Both the position numbers and the translations under genes were made by a program. The notes under the pieces were generated by a model. The model searched no databases. It was not told where the DNA came from and saw only the letters and a list, made by a program, of their open reading frames with translations. 64,000 bases of DNA from Ichthyophis bannanicus (Eukaryota > Chordata > Amphibia > Gymnophiona > Ichthyophiidae), in NCBI GenBank assembly GCA_033557465.1, contig CM066051.1:101533026-101597025 (forward strand), read 5' to 3'. Below are positions 19,649-31,530 of this stretch, in pieces. Within the stretch, counting starts at the first letter, position 1. The number at the start of each line of letters is the position of its first letter.

Positions 19649-22600
19649 AGATGCAGCTATCACCGTGCCCCGGTGCAGTGAGCTACAGAAGCAGCATAGT
19701 CGCTAGAGAGGACCACCCAGGACATGATGCAACAAACCCACTTACAAACAAGATGCAGCTATCACCGTGCCCCGGTGCAGTGAGGTACAGAAGCAGCATA
19801 GTCGCTAGAGGGGACCACCCAGGACATGATGCAACAAACCCACTTACAAACAAGATGCAGCTATCACCGTGCCCCGGTGCAGTGACCTACAGAAGCAGCA
19901 TAGTCGCTAGAGGGGACCACCCAGGACATGCTGCAACAAACCCACTTACAAACAAGATGCAGCTATCACCGTGACCTGGTGCAGTGAGCTACAGAAGCAG
20001 CATAGTCGCTAGAGGGGACCACCCAGGACATGATGCAACAAACCCACTTACAAACAAGATGCAGCTATCACCGTGCCCCGGTGCAGTGAGCTACAGAAGC
20101 AGCATAGTCACTAGAGGGGACCACCCAGGACATGCTACAACAAACCCACTTACAAACAAGATGCAGCTATCACCGTGACCTGGTGCAGTGACCTACAGAA
20201 GCAGCATAGTCGCTAGAGGGGACCACCCAGGACATGCTGCAACAAACCCACTTACAAACAAGATGCAGCTATCACCGTGACCTGGTGCAGTGAGCTACAG
20301 AAGCAGCATAGTCGCTAGAGGGGACCACCCAGGACATGCTGCAACAAACCCACTTACAAACAAGATGCAGCTATCACCGTGACCTGGTGCAGTGACCTAC
20401 AGAAGCAGCATAGTCGCTAGAGGGGACCACCCAGGACATGCTGCAACAAACCCACTTACAAACAAGATGCAGCTATCACCGTGCCCCGGTGCAGTGAGCT
20501 ACAGAAGCAGCATAGTCGCTACAGGGGACCACCCAGGACATGATGCAACAAACCCACTTACAAACAAGATGCAGCTATCACCGTGACCTGGTGCAGTGAC
20601 CTACAGAAGCAGCATAGTCGCTAGAGGGGACCACCCAGGACATGCTGCAACAAACCCACTTACAAACAAGATGCAGCTATCACCGTGCTCCGGTGCAGTG
20701 AGCTACAGAAGCAGCATAGTCGCTACAGGGGACCAACCAGGACATGATGCAACAAACCCACTTACAAACAAGATGCAGCTATCACCGTGACCCGGTGCAG
20801 TGAGCTACAGAAGCAGCATAGTCGCTAGAGGGGACCACCCAGGACATGATGCAACAAACCCACTTACAAACAAGATGCAGCTATCACCGTGCCCCGGTAC
20901 AGCGAGCTACAGAAGCAGCATAGTCGCTAGAGGGGACCACCCAGGACATGCTGCAACAAACCCACCTACAAACAAGATGCAGCTATCACCGTGACCCGGT
21001 GCAGTGACCTACAGAAGCAGCATAGTCGCTAGAGGGGACCACCCAGGACATGATGCAACAAACCCACTTACAAACAAGATGCAGCTATCACCTTGACCCG
21101 GTGCAGTGAGCTACAGAAGCAGCATAGTCGCTAGAGGGGACCACCCAGGACATGATGCAACAAACCCACTTACAAACAAGATGCAGCTATCACCGTGCCC
21201 CGGTGCAGTGACCTACAGAAGCAGCATAGTCGCTAGAGGGGACCACCCAGGACATGATGCAACAAACCCACTTACAAACAAGATGCAGCTATTACAGTGC
21301 CCCGGTGCAGTGAGCTACAGAAGCAGCATAGTCGCTAGAGGGGACCACCCAGGACATGATGCAACACACCCACTTACAAACAAGATGCAGCTATCACCGT
21401 GCCCCGGTGCAGTGACCTACAGAAGCAGCATAGTCGCTAGAGGGGACCACCCAGGACATGATGCAACAAACCCACTTACAAACAAGATGCAGCTATCACG
21501 GTGCCCCGGTGCAGTGACCTACAGAAGCAGCATAGTCGCTAGAGGGGACCACCCAGGACATGCTACAACAAACCCACTTACAAACAAGATGCAGCTATCA
21601 CCGTGCCCCGGTGCAGTGACCTACAGAAGCAGCATAGTCGCTAGAGGGGACCACCCAGGACATGATGCGGTGCAGTGACCTACAGAAGCAGCATAGTCGC
21701 TAGAGGGGACCACCCAGGACATGATGCAACAAACCCACTTACAAACAAGATGCAGCTATCACCGTGACCTGGTGCAGTGAGCTACAGAAGCAGCATATTC
21801 GCTACAGGGGACCACCCAGGACATGATGCAACAAACCCACTTACAAACAAGATGCAGCTATCACCGTGCCCCGGTGCAGTGAGCTACAGAAGCAGCATAG
21901 TCGCTAGAGGGGACCACCCAGGACATGATGCAACAAACCCACTTACAAACAAGATGCAGCTATCACCGTGACCCGGTGCAGTGACCTACAGAAGCAGCAT
22001 AGTCGCTAGAGGGGACCACCCAGGACATGCTGCAACAAACCCACTTACAAACAAGATGCAGCTATCACCGTGCCCCGGTGCAGTGAGCTACAGAAGCAGC
22101 ATAGTCGCTAGAGGGGACCACCCAGGACATGCTGCAACAAACCCACTTACAAACAAGATGCAGCTATCACCGTGCCCCGGTGCAGTGAGCTACAGAAGCA
22201 GCATAGTCGCTAGAGGGGACCACCCAGGACATGATGCAACAAACCCACTTACAAACAAGATGCAGCTGTCACCGTGACCCGGTGCAGTGACCTACAGAAG
22301 CAGCATAGTCGCTAGAGGGGACCACCCAGGACATGATGCAACAAACCCACTTACAAACAAGATGCAGCTATCACCGTGACCCGGTGCAGTGAGCTACAGA
22401 AGCAGCATAGTCGCTAGAGGGGACCACCCAGGACATGATGCAACAAACCCACTTACAAACAAGATACAGCTATCACCGTGACCCGGTGCAGTAAGCTACA
22501 GAAGCAGCATAGTCGCTAGAGGGGACCACCCAGGACATGATGCAACAAACCCACTTACAAACAAGATGCAGCTATCACCGTGCCCCGGTGCAGTGAGCTA

Positions 22601-23315
22601 CAGAAGCAGCATAGTCGCTAGAGGGGACCACCCAGGACATGATGCAACAAACCCACTTACAAACAAGATGCAGCTGTCACAGAAGCAGCATAGTCGCTAG
22701 AGGGGACCACCCAGGACATGATGCAACAAACCCACTTACAAACAAGATGCAGCTGTCACCGTGACCCGGTGCAGTGACCTACAGAAGCAGCATAGTCGCT
22801 AGAGGGGACCACCCAGGACATGATGCAACAAACCCACTTACAAACAAGATGCAGCTATCACCGTGACCCGGTGCAGTGAGCTACAGAAGCAGCATAGTCG
22901 CTAGAGGGGACCACCCAGGACATGATGCAACAAACCCACTTACAAACAAGATACAGCTATCACCGTGACCCGGTGCAGTGACCTACAGAAGCAGCATAGT
23001 CGCTAGAGGGGACCACCCAGGACATGATGCAACAAACCCACTTACAAACAAGATGCAGCTATCACCGCGCCCCGGTGCAGTGAGCTACAGAAGCAGCATA
23101 GTCGCTAGAGGGGACCACCCAGGACATGATGCAACAAACCCACTTACAAACAAGATACAGCTATCACCGTGACCCGGTGCAGTGACCTACAGAAGCAGCA
23201 TAGTCGCTAGAGGGGACCACCCAGGACATGATGCAACAAACCCACTTACAAACAAGATGCAGCTATCACCGTGCCCCGGTGCAGTGAGCTACAGAAGCAG
23301 CATAGTCGCTAGAGG
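19649..23315 (+). repeat. 102-bp satellite array, about 36 copies
   Basis: Each unit contains ATGCAGCTATCACCGTG, CCCGGTGCAGTGAGCTACAG, AAGCAGCATAGTCGCTAGAG, GGGACCACCCAGGACATGAT and GCAACAAACCCACTTACAAA. Copies are very similar. Unit starts fall every 102 bp (19651, 19753, 19855 and on). Two partial deletions occur, near 21668 (about 43 bp) and 22680 (about 23 bp). Because 102 is 34 codons, one frame stays open across runs of units but is closed by TGA in units with CCGTGACC. Larger repeats exist: variant markers GATACAGC and CAGCTGTCAC recur about 486 bp apart near 22262-22470 and 22750-22955. The array ends at 23315, ten bases before CR1 sequence. Confidence 0.97.
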
Positions 23316-23458
23316 CATTATGTGGATACGCATTTAAACTAGAAAAAGGAGGTGACGGATGGGGAAGGACTAGTTCAGGACGTCATTCCCGGCAAAAGCA
23401 GAGCAACATCAGAAACAGACACACTTTTAAACCACACATCAACGACAAGTGGGAAGAA

Positions 23459-24261
23459 GTGGACAGAACAAAATCAAAGCAAAATACACGCAAGCCAGTT
23501 AAATCCTGGAAAGCAATGAGCACAAATGCTCGAAGCTTAGCCAACAAAGTTCCGGACCTGGAAGCCCTAATGGTGGAAATGGATTTGGACATTGTGGCCA
23601 TCACAGAAACATGGTTTAATGAATCGCATGAATGGTATATAGCCATAGCTGGCTATAATCTATTCAGAAGAGACAGAGAAAGTGAAAAATTTTGTATGTA
23701 AAAAGCAATATTAAAGCTACTGCAATGCAGGGGGCATGGGGCAAAGAAGAAGCGCTCTGGATTGCATTGGAAAGAGGAGATGGCACTGTCATCCATACTG
23801 CTGTAGTCTATAGACCTCCGACTCAAATCGAAGAAATAGATAATGAATTGATTATAGATATTGCCAAGATAGCCACAAAGGGGGAAGTGATCATATTGGG
23901 TGACCTTAATCTACCCGATGTGGATTGGAGTACTCCTTCTGTGAATCTGGCAAGAAGCAAAACAAATGTGGATGCTTTCCAAGATTCGTCACTTAAACAA
24001 ATGGTGATAGAACCAACCAGGGAAAGCTCAATGCTGGATTTAGTGCTCACCAACGGTGAGAGTGTGTCAAATGTCTGTGTGGGTGCCCCTGTGAGCAGCA
24101 GCGATCATCACATGGTGTGGTTTGAGATAAAAGCCAAGGTGCAGTCCAATCATAGCGAGCTCAAAGTCCTAAACTTCAAAAACACTGACTTCAGTAAAAT
24201 GGCCAAGTACCTGAAGGAGAAGTTGGTGAACCACAACAAAAGCAAGTATCACGTAGGATGA
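23459..24261 (+). pseudogene. CR1-1 AP endonuclease domain
   Basis: The frame at 23459-23701 gives MSTNARSLANKVPDLEALM and VAITETWFNES, the N-terminal APE-type motifs. After a frameshift near 23695 the next frame gives VVYRPPTQIEE, VIILGDLNLPDVDWS, LDLVLTNGESV and SSSDHHMVWFEI. In CR1 this domain nicks the target DNA. The catalytic-type residues in TETW, GDLN and SDHH are present, but the frameshift and the palindrome inserted after 24261 disable the copy. Confidence 0.85.
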
Positions 24262-24262
24262 A

Positions 24263-24394
24263 GAACCCAGTCTAAGACGTGATAATGTGAAAAGACAGAG
24301 CTTTATTTCTATAAGACCAATGACAATGGGTTGTCATTGGTCTTATAGAAATAAAGCTCTGTCTTTCCACATTATCACGTCTTAGACTGGGTTC
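24263..24394. repeat. 132-bp near-perfect palindrome
   Basis: Two 64-base arms (GAACCCAGTCTAAGACGTG... against ...CACGTCTTAGACTGGGTTC) flank a 4-base TGGG centre. I found one mismatch between the arms, in GTGAAAAGACAG against CTGTCTTTCCAC. Each arm contains TTTATTTC or GAAATAAA. It sits inside the CR1 endonuclease-RT linker, whose sequence resumes directly after it (CCTGAAGAAGTTAGC). Confidence 0.95.
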
Positions 24395-24512
24395 CTGAAG
24401 AAGTTAGCAGGGTGGGAGGGGATAAAGGAAGTGGAATTGCAATGGGCTAAACTAAAGGTGGCAATAAAAGGGGCAACAGATAAATATGTAAGGAAAGTAA
24501 ATACAAACAAGA

Positions 24513-25785
24513 GGAGAACATAGTAATATAGTAAATGACGGCAGATAAAGACCAGTATGGTCCATCTAGTCTGCCCAGCAATATGGCAGGAGTGGGTGTA
24601 CCCCTACCCATGTCTTTTAGGGAGTAGGTGCACCCCTTCCCATGTCTTTGCTAAGTGGTGCACCCACCAGGAGCAGGTGCACCCCTCCCCATGTCTTCAC
24701 CCCTCCCCATATCTTTGTTTAGGGGTGAACCCACTGCTCCTCCCCATCGCTCCATGTAGGACACCCCTATTTGTTGAGAAACTAGATGGTTCAGTTCATT
24801 TTGATTTAATCTTGTTGCTGTAAAGGGATCCACTGTGTCTGTCCCAGGCCAGTTTGAATTCCGTCACTGTGTTTGCCCCCACCACTTCCATCGGGAGGGC
24901 ATTCCAAGCATCCACCACCCTTTCAGTAAAAAAGTATTTCCTGACATTGCCTTTCAATTTACCACCTTGCAGCTTCATGTTATGCCCTCTAGTTTTACAG
25001 CTTCCCTGTCTCTGGAAGAGGTTTGTTTGTTCATTATTTCTCTTTAAGTATTTAAAGGTCTGAATCATATCTCCTCTATCCCTCCTCTCTTCCAAAGTGT
25101 ACATATTTAGGTCTTCAAGTCTCTCCTCATAAGGCTTCTGAAGCAGGCTCCAAATCATTTTGGTCGCCTTCCTCTGAACAGCTTCCATTCTTTTTACATC
25201 CTTTGCAAGATATGATCTCCAAAACTGAACACAGTATTCCAAATGAGGCCTCACCAGAGACTTATACAGTGGCACTAGTACCCCTTCCTTTCTGCTGGTA
25301 ATTCCTCTTCGGATTCAGCCCAACATCCTCCTGGCTTTTGCCACTGCCTTGTCGCACTGTTTTGCCACCTTGAGATCTACAGAAATAATCACACCGAGGT
25401 CTTTCTCCTGCTCCTTGCACACCAACCTCTCGCCCCCCATCGCGTACATTTCCCTTGGATTTCTGCTACCCAAGTGCATGACACTGCAGTTCTTCGCATT
25501 AAATCTTAATTGCCAAGCATCAGACCATTCCTCCAGCTTTTGCAGATCCCTCCTCATGTTAAGCACTCCCTTAGGGGAGTCCACTCTCTTGCAAATTTTC
25601 GTGTCATCTGCAAAAAGACAGACTTTTCCATTCTGTCCTTCAGCAATATCACTCACAAATACATTGAACAGTGCCGGGCCTAAGACCGAACCCTGAGGCA
25701 CCCCGCTAATCACCTTCCTTTCATCCGAGTGAGCTCTATTTATCATCACCTTCTTTCGTCTCTCAGTCAATCAATTTCTGATCCA
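24513..25785 (-). pseudogene. CR1 LINE 3' part, inverted, inserted in CR1-1
   Basis: The 3' end at 24513 reads as the CR1 tail (GACGGCAGATAAAGACCAG, CCATCTAGTCTGCCC on the plus strand). Minus-strand frames give SGVPQGSVLGPALFN and VCLFADDTKICK (about 25720-25600), GVIISVDLKVAKQCDKAVAK, PLYKSLVRPHLEYCVQFWRS (25270-25210) and YFFTERVVDAWNALPMEVV. Same family as CR1-1. A frameshift at about 25310 splits it, and the 5' part is missing at the junction with DIRS-D. Confidence 0.85.
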
Positions 25786-26370
25786 GTTCCTTATTGTCCC
25801 TCCAGTCTAGTACCAAACATCCAGGTCTTGCATCTATTCTAGCAGCTTTGGAGACTGAGTACGTCATCTTTTTGATGATGCTGGTATAAATAGCTGAGGG
25901 ACCGCCTTTCTTTCTCCTGTATCTCAGTCTCCAAGCAGCTAGGAGTAGTGAGCCCAGATGTTCAGGACTCACCTCAGGGACAATTAAGGAGATTTAGTTA
26001 AATTTAGTTGAATTTTATTTTTACTTGGGGTAGTTATACATTTGGCCTGAGATCCACTGATTCAAAGGAGCTTTGAGGAAGGTTGAAAAGGCCCGCCCTC
26101 CCTTCCTTCCCCTCTCATTTACCTGCCATTGTTGTCTGGCGGGCTGAAGAAGAGCCCGTTGCAGGGGGAAGGCTTCGGCTCCTGAACCCACGATTTTGGT
26201 GAGGAGCCGGTAGTAAGGGGCAAGCAGCAGTGGGGACGGAAGTAGAAGATCACTGCAGCAGCCCGTTTCAGCTCTTAGCTCCTCCACGACGCAGAAGCCA
26301 CGGATACTGGCTAAGCGCGTGTAGAGAGAGCAAGGCAGGAGCACCAGAAGAGTGAGTACGGCACCAGGGG

Positions 26371-26734
26371 CACTGTTCCCTCTAAGCTGTGCGCGTGTGC
26401 GCGCGCACACACCTCGCCGAGCGAGCGCACATACTTTACAACAGAGCGCACAAAAATTACAGCTCTGATTCTGATAGAAAACAACACAGACGTCTTAAAA
26501 TTTAAAAGTTATGATTGTAATTACTAGAACTTTCCCGCTTCATTTAGTAATCATTTATTTTCATTTAATTTAATTAAAATCAGTGTGGTGTACATACTGT
26601 AATGTAGTCAAATTTTAAAGTATATAACTCTGAGTGTCGTTATGTGGCGCACAAAAATTTAACATTCCTTCAAAAGTTGCACACAGCTGATATTTTATGC
26701 GCACACAGCCTACAGAAAATTAGAGGGAACATTG
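26371..26734. mobile_element. Non-autonomous hAT-like element (364 bp)
   Basis: Terminal inverted repeats CACTGTTCCCTCTAA (left) and CAATGTTCCCTCTAA (right end read in reverse) are flanked by a perfect 8-bp duplication ACCAGGGG at 26363-26370 and 26735-26742. An 8-bp target duplication is the hAT signature. No transposase is encoded. It carries a GTGCGCGTGTGCGCGCGC simple repeat near the left end. Confidence 0.9.
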
Positions 26735-27072
26735 ACCAGGGGTGACTCTTCTGAGGTAAGGAGAGGCCACAGTGTGTTTTCGGGCAGGTCCGGGACTCAG
26801 TGTTTCTACGATTGCGGAGGTCGGCAGGCCCGACCGCGTGTTTCCCGCGCGGGAAAAACAGTGTCATCACAGTTTTCTGTTGAGGGGCCTGGGGAAGGCA
26901 AGAAGCTTCGTTTTGGGCCCATTTTAGTCAGAGGTTGCAAGGGGGGTATCCCTCTGCTAATTTAGATATATTAAAAAAAAAAAAAAGCCCCGAGTTGGCA
27001 GAGCAATGGGGCTGAGGTCTATTACAGTGGTTAACAGGGCTTGAACATACAGATAGTGTTTTTTGGCTCAAG

Positions 27073-28667
27073 ATGCCTTCTAAGCCTCTCTGCATGGTAT
27101 GCGGGGCAAAGAGGGGATCACTGTCAGAGGCAGGACTCTGCAGGGAATGCGTCCAGGAAGCAGCTACTCTGGATCAGCAGTTGGAGGTCAATGCTGGGAG
27201 TCAAAGAGGAGCCTCGGCTGCTGGGCAAGAGCCCGTTTCACCTATATTGAGCCCGCTAGAGCCCGTGGCAGGACCATCTTCAGTACCCGATATGCCTCCT
27301 TCTCAGGGGCCTATCCCTGGAGGTTTGGCAGCCATATTTTCTCAAGAGTTTATGTGACTTCTGCAACAGTCCTTCGCTAAGGGGGTGGGGGATGGTGACA
27401 CAGAGCAGACGCTGCCAGGAAAGCGTCCAGGCAATCTCTTGGACTCTGGAGCTGGGGGGCTTCCGGCCAAGAGGTCGAAGGTCATCCGGGACCAGCAAGA
27501 ACGTTCGGTTGCTTCCGAGACTCCACATTCCGAGGATTTGGATCCAGATGTAGAGAGCGAAGAGGAACTTGAGGAAGGAGAACTGGCGGACCACGAAGAT
27601 CAAGCTAGGGTAGTTCGAGTTTTTAGGCGGGAAGAGTTACCAGCACTCATTACGGAGACACTTAAGGCTCTTAATATGCTAGTCGCGGGTCCAGAAGCAG
27701 AGGCTTCCTTAGAGGATCCGTTGTTGCAAGCAGTACGCAAAGCTCAGAGGTTTTTCCCGTACATAGAGTATTTCGGGAAATGATTCAGGACGAATGGGAC
27801 ATGCCAGAAGCAGGTCTTAAAGGGGGCAGAGTGATGAGCCATCTTTATCCCTTGTCAGATCAAGATTGAGATTTATTCAAATACCCAAAGGTGGATGCCG
27901 CAGTTTTGGCGGTTACCAGGAAGACTACCATTCCGGTTGAAGGTAGTACAGCTCTCAAAGATGCCCAGGATCGGAAGCGGGACACTTTGTTGAAGCAGGT
28001 TTTTGAAGTTAATGCCCTCTCCATGCAAGCTTTGGTTTGTGGAGCATGGGTAGCAAGGGCCTGTCTGAGATGGTCTCAAAGGTTACAAGGGGAGCAGGTG
28101 GAGGAGTCGGGCAGAGAGGCAGCCAGGTTAGAGACTGGGGCGGCATATCTAGCTGATATTCATTATGACCTTATTTGGGGATTAGCAAAGAGTATGGCCT
28201 CAGTGGTAGCGGCAAGACGGTACCTGTGGCTTCATAATTGGGCGGCAGATAGTTCGTCCAAGACCAGGTTAAGTAAGCTTCCCTTTAGGGGCAAATTGCT
28301 CTTTGGAGAGGATTTGGAAACATTGGTAAAAGACCTAGGGGAGTCCAAGGGCGGATGGCTTCCTGAGGACAAACCGAAACAGAATAAGCAGAATGTCCAG
28401 TCCAAGGGGTCGCAAAGAGTTTTTCGACGGTTCCGATCTCAGAGGTTCGGACAGTTTTTCAGAGAGGACGGTTTCCATATAGGAATCCGGGGTTTCGGGG
28501 ATTTTGAGGAACAAACAGAGGTTTTGGGGGCTCTTCCTCCCCGAACATTAGAAAATCACAATGAAGTCAGGCGGACCCAGGTAGGGCTAGTATCCGTGGG
28601 AGGTCGACTACGGGAGTTTTTTCCTGCTGGGTCCAAATTACCTCCGATCAATGGGTGTTGGAAGTGA
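27073..28667 (+). pseudogene. DIRS-D gag-like region
   Basis: Three consecutive open segments (27073-27357, 27385-27783, 27891-28667) make up a gag-like protein. The start has a zinc-finger-like cluster (CMVCGAKRG...GLCREC). The middle is acidic (DPDVESEEELEEGELADHED). The last part resembles the helical core of DIRS gag (DTLLKQVFEVNALSMQAL, WAADSSSKTRLSKLPFRGKL). Stops at about 27355, 27781 and 27868 separate the pieces. The family role is to package the RNA; this copy cannot make a full protein. Confidence 0.7.
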
Positions 28668-28719
28668 TTTGAGCGGGGTATGCGCTAGAGTTTCAAGGTC
28701 CGCTCCGAGATTCTTGGCA

Positions 28720-29284
28720 AGTTAAAGGCAGTACAAGAAACATTAGAGAGACTGATAAACCTGAAGGCGGTGGTTCTGGTATCCCCGAGCCAATACGGTC
28801 GATACTCCATATATTTTGTGGTGCCAAAAAAGGAGGGCTCGTATTGCCAATTTTGGACCTCAAAGGGGTGAATCGGTGCCTCCGAGTGTCTCACTTTCAT
28901 ATGGAAACGCTAAGGTCAGTTATCGTAGTGGTAAGAGCAGGGGAGTTTCTTACCTCTCTAGATCTGTCAGAAGCCTATTTGCATGTGCTGATCCGCACGG
29001 AACATCAGAAATATCTCAGGTTTGCGGTTCCTATGGGCCATTTTCAGTTCCGAGCTCTGCTGTTTGGCTTGGCAACAGCGCTGAGGACGTTCACCAAAGA
29101 AATGGTGGTAGTAGCGGCAGCATTGCGAAAGGAAGGAATACTGGTGCACCCGTATGTGGACGATTGGTTGATTCGAGCAAAGTCCCGAGGCGAGAGCGAG
29201 ACAGCTACAGCTCGGGTGGTGGACTTCCTACAGAGTCTGGGTTGGGTGGTCAATATGGCAAAGAGCAGCTTGACTCCATCGTAG
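28720..29284 (+). pseudogene. DIRS-D reverse transcriptase, truncated
   Basis: The frame at 28844-29284 gives ILDLKGVNRCLRVSHFHMET, SLDLSEAYLHVLIRTEHQKY, RALLFGLATALRTFTKEM and the catalytic YVDDWLIRA. The upstream part is in another frame. Only the palm core remains before the junction with CR1-1 at about 29310. The active site is YVDD here and YLDD in DIRS-E, so the two belong to different lineages. Confidence 0.8.
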
Positions 29285-29310
29285 ACCCTGGAATACCTGT
29301 CACTGTTTGT

Positions 29311-31262
29311 GAGTACCAAATCCAGAAGAAAACCTATTTGGTTCTCCAAAGAAGTGGCTGCTCAAATAAAGGCAAAAACCACAGCTTTCACAAAATTCAA
29401 AAGCTTGCAAACAGAGGAATACAGTAAGGAATACAGGATCAAACTAAAAGAGACAAAAAGGATAGCAAAATCAAAGGCAGAGGAAAAGATGGCTAAAGAT
29501 GTGAAGTGTGGCGACAAAACTTTCTTCAGGTATATTTAGGAGAGGAGGAAAATCAGAGATGGACTTGCAGGACTCAGAAGTGCTGGGAACGGATTTGTGG
29601 AAAGTGAAATTGGAAAAGCAGAATTGCTAAACAAATACTTCTGCTCTGATTGTGCTAAAGAAAATCCTGGAGAAGGACCATCTTTGACTCCCAAATATAA
29701 TAATGGGAATGAAGTAGATACCACACCATTCACTGAAGATGATGTGTTAGAACAACTTGCAAAACTGAAAGTGGACAAGGCCATGGGACCAGATGGGATA
29801 CATCCCAGGATACTGAAAGAGCCTGAGCAGGGCAGGGCCGTTAAAGGATGTTTTCAACAGATCCTTGGAAACAGGAGAGGTTCCTCAGGACTGGAGAAGG
29901 GCTGATGTGGTACCTCTTCACAAAAGTGGTGGCAGGAAAGAAGTGACAAACTACAGGCCCGTGAGCCTTACATCGGTGGCGGGAAAAGTAATGGAGGCGC
30001 TTCTCAAAGAGTGAATAGTGGACTTTCTGAAAACCAACAGGTTACATGATCTGAGGCAATATGGTTTTACCGAAGGGCGGTCTTGCCAAACAAATCTGAT
30101 TGAGTTCTTTGACTGGGTGACCAGAGAATTAGATCAGGGGCACGAGATGGATGTCATCTACCTGGATTTCAGCAAAGCCTTTGATACTGTTTCTCTTAGG
30201 AGGCTTATCAATAAACTTAGTAGTTGGGGGATGGGTCCCAAGGTGATGAACTGGATCAGAAATTGGTTGACTGACAGATGACAGAAGGTGATGGTAAATG
30301 GAGCTCACTTGGATGAAAGGAGGGTGATCATCAGCGGGGTGCCTCAGGGTTCGGTCCTGGGCCCGGCACTGTTCAATGTATTTCTGAGTGATATTGCTGA
30401 AGGACTGCATGGAAAAGTCTGTCTTTTTGCAGATGACACGAAATTTGCAACAGAGTGGACTCCCCTGAGGGAGTGGATAACATGAGGAAAGACCTACAAA
30501 AGCTTGAAGAATGGTCTAATGCTTGGCAGTTAAGATTTAATGTGAAGAAGTGCAGTGTCATGCACTTGGGAAACAGAAATCCAGGGGAAATGTACGCGAT
30601 AGGGGGCGAGAGGTTGGTGTGCATGGACCAGGAGAAGGACCTTGGTGTGATTATTTCTGAAGATCTCAAGGTGGCAAAACAGTGCGACAAGGCAGTGGCA
30701 AAAGCCAGGAGGATGTTGGGCTGCATTCGAAGAGGAATTACCAGCAGAAAGGAAGGGGTACTAGTGCCACTGTATAAGTCTCTGGTGAGGCCTCACTTGG
30801 AATACTGTGTTCAGTTTTGGAGACCATATCTTGCAAAGGATTTAAAAAGACTGGAAACTGTTCAGAGGAAGGCAACCAAAATGATTTGGAGCCTGCATCA
30901 GAAGCCTTATGAGAAGAGACTTGAAGACCTAAATATGTACACTTTGGAGGAGAGAAGGGATAGGGGAGATATGATTCAGACCTTTAAATACTTAAAGAGA
31001 AATAATGAACAAACAAACCTCTTCCAAAGACGGGGAAGCTGTAAAACTAGAGGGCATAACATGAAGCTGCAAGGTGATAAATTGAAAGGCAATGTCAGGA
31101 AATACTTTTTCAATGAAAGGGTGGTGGATGCTTGGAATGCCCTCCCGATGGAAGTGGTGGGGGCAAATACAGTGACAGAATTCAAAATGGCATGGGACAG
31201 ACACAGTGGATCCCTTTACAGCAACAGGACAAAATCAAAATAAACTTAACTATCTAATTTCT
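29311..31262 (+). pseudogene. CR1-1 LINE, 3' segment: reverse transcriptase
   Basis: Continuation of the CR1 at 23325-24512 after the nested insertions. Segments in order: KPIWFSKEVAAQIKAKTTAF (29325), KLKVDKAMGPDGIHPRILKE (29770-29825), [17 protein letters not shown] and [14 protein letters not shown] (30055-30200), SGVPQGSVLGPALFN and KVCLFADDTK (30335-30445), then an uninterrupted 262-codon tail (30455-31243) with GVIISEDLKVAKQCDKAVAK, PLYKSLVRPHLEYCVQFWRP and RHSGSLYSN. In this family the enzyme primes reverse transcription at the nicked target. Several frameshifts and stops disable the copy. Confidence 0.85.
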
Positions 31263-31266
31263 CAAC

Positions 31267-31530
31267 ATAGTAACATAGTAAATGACGGCAGATAAAGACC
31301 AGTATGGTCCATCTAGTCTGCCCAGTAAGATGGCAAGAGTAGGTGCACCTGTGCAGGCCCCTCCTCCCCATGTCTTTGTTTAGGGGTGAACCCATCGCTC
31401 CATCTAGGACACCCCTATTTATTGAGAAATTAGATTGTTCAGTTTATTTTGATTTTATCCTGTTGCTGTAAAGGGATCCACTGTGTCTGTCCCATGCCAT
31501 TTTGAATTCTGTCACTGTATTTGCACCCAA
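31267..31530 (-). mobile_element. CR1 3' end, inverted, tail-to-tail with CR1-1
   Basis: The plus strand reads GACGGCAGATAAAGACCAG and CCATCTAGTCTGCCC, then TAAAGGGATCCACTGTGTCT, which is the reverse complement of the CR1 C-terminal coding end. It lies four bases after the end of CR1-1, giving a tail-to-tail inverted pair like the junction at 24513. Confidence 0.8.

Larger units (their letters stand above)
23325..24512 (+). mobile_element. CR1 LINE (CR1-1), 5' segment with endonuclease
   Basis: Starts right after the satellite and carries the CR1 endonuclease region. It breaks off at about 24512 and appears to resume at 29311 (the protein continues with RRKPIWFSKEVAAQ), which implies that 24513-29310 was inserted into it. 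The first ORF of CR1 is not recognised upstream. Confidence 0.8.
25800..29310 (+). mobile_element. DIRS retrotransposon D, 5' part
   Basis: Begins with a DIRS-type left terminal region (GCAGCTTTGGAGACTGAG near 25850, CAGTCTCCAAGCAGC near 25925), followed by an untranslated leader, gag pieces and a reverse transcriptase that stops at 29284. RNase H, recombinase and right terminus are missing. A hAT element is inserted at 26371-26734. Confidence 0.75.

Noticed and set aside
19651..21678. Long repeat open frames in the 102-bp array as a repetitive protein gene
   Set aside because: The frame stays open only because 102 is a multiple of three; many units have TGA in the same frame and there is no start context, splice signal or recognisable domain.
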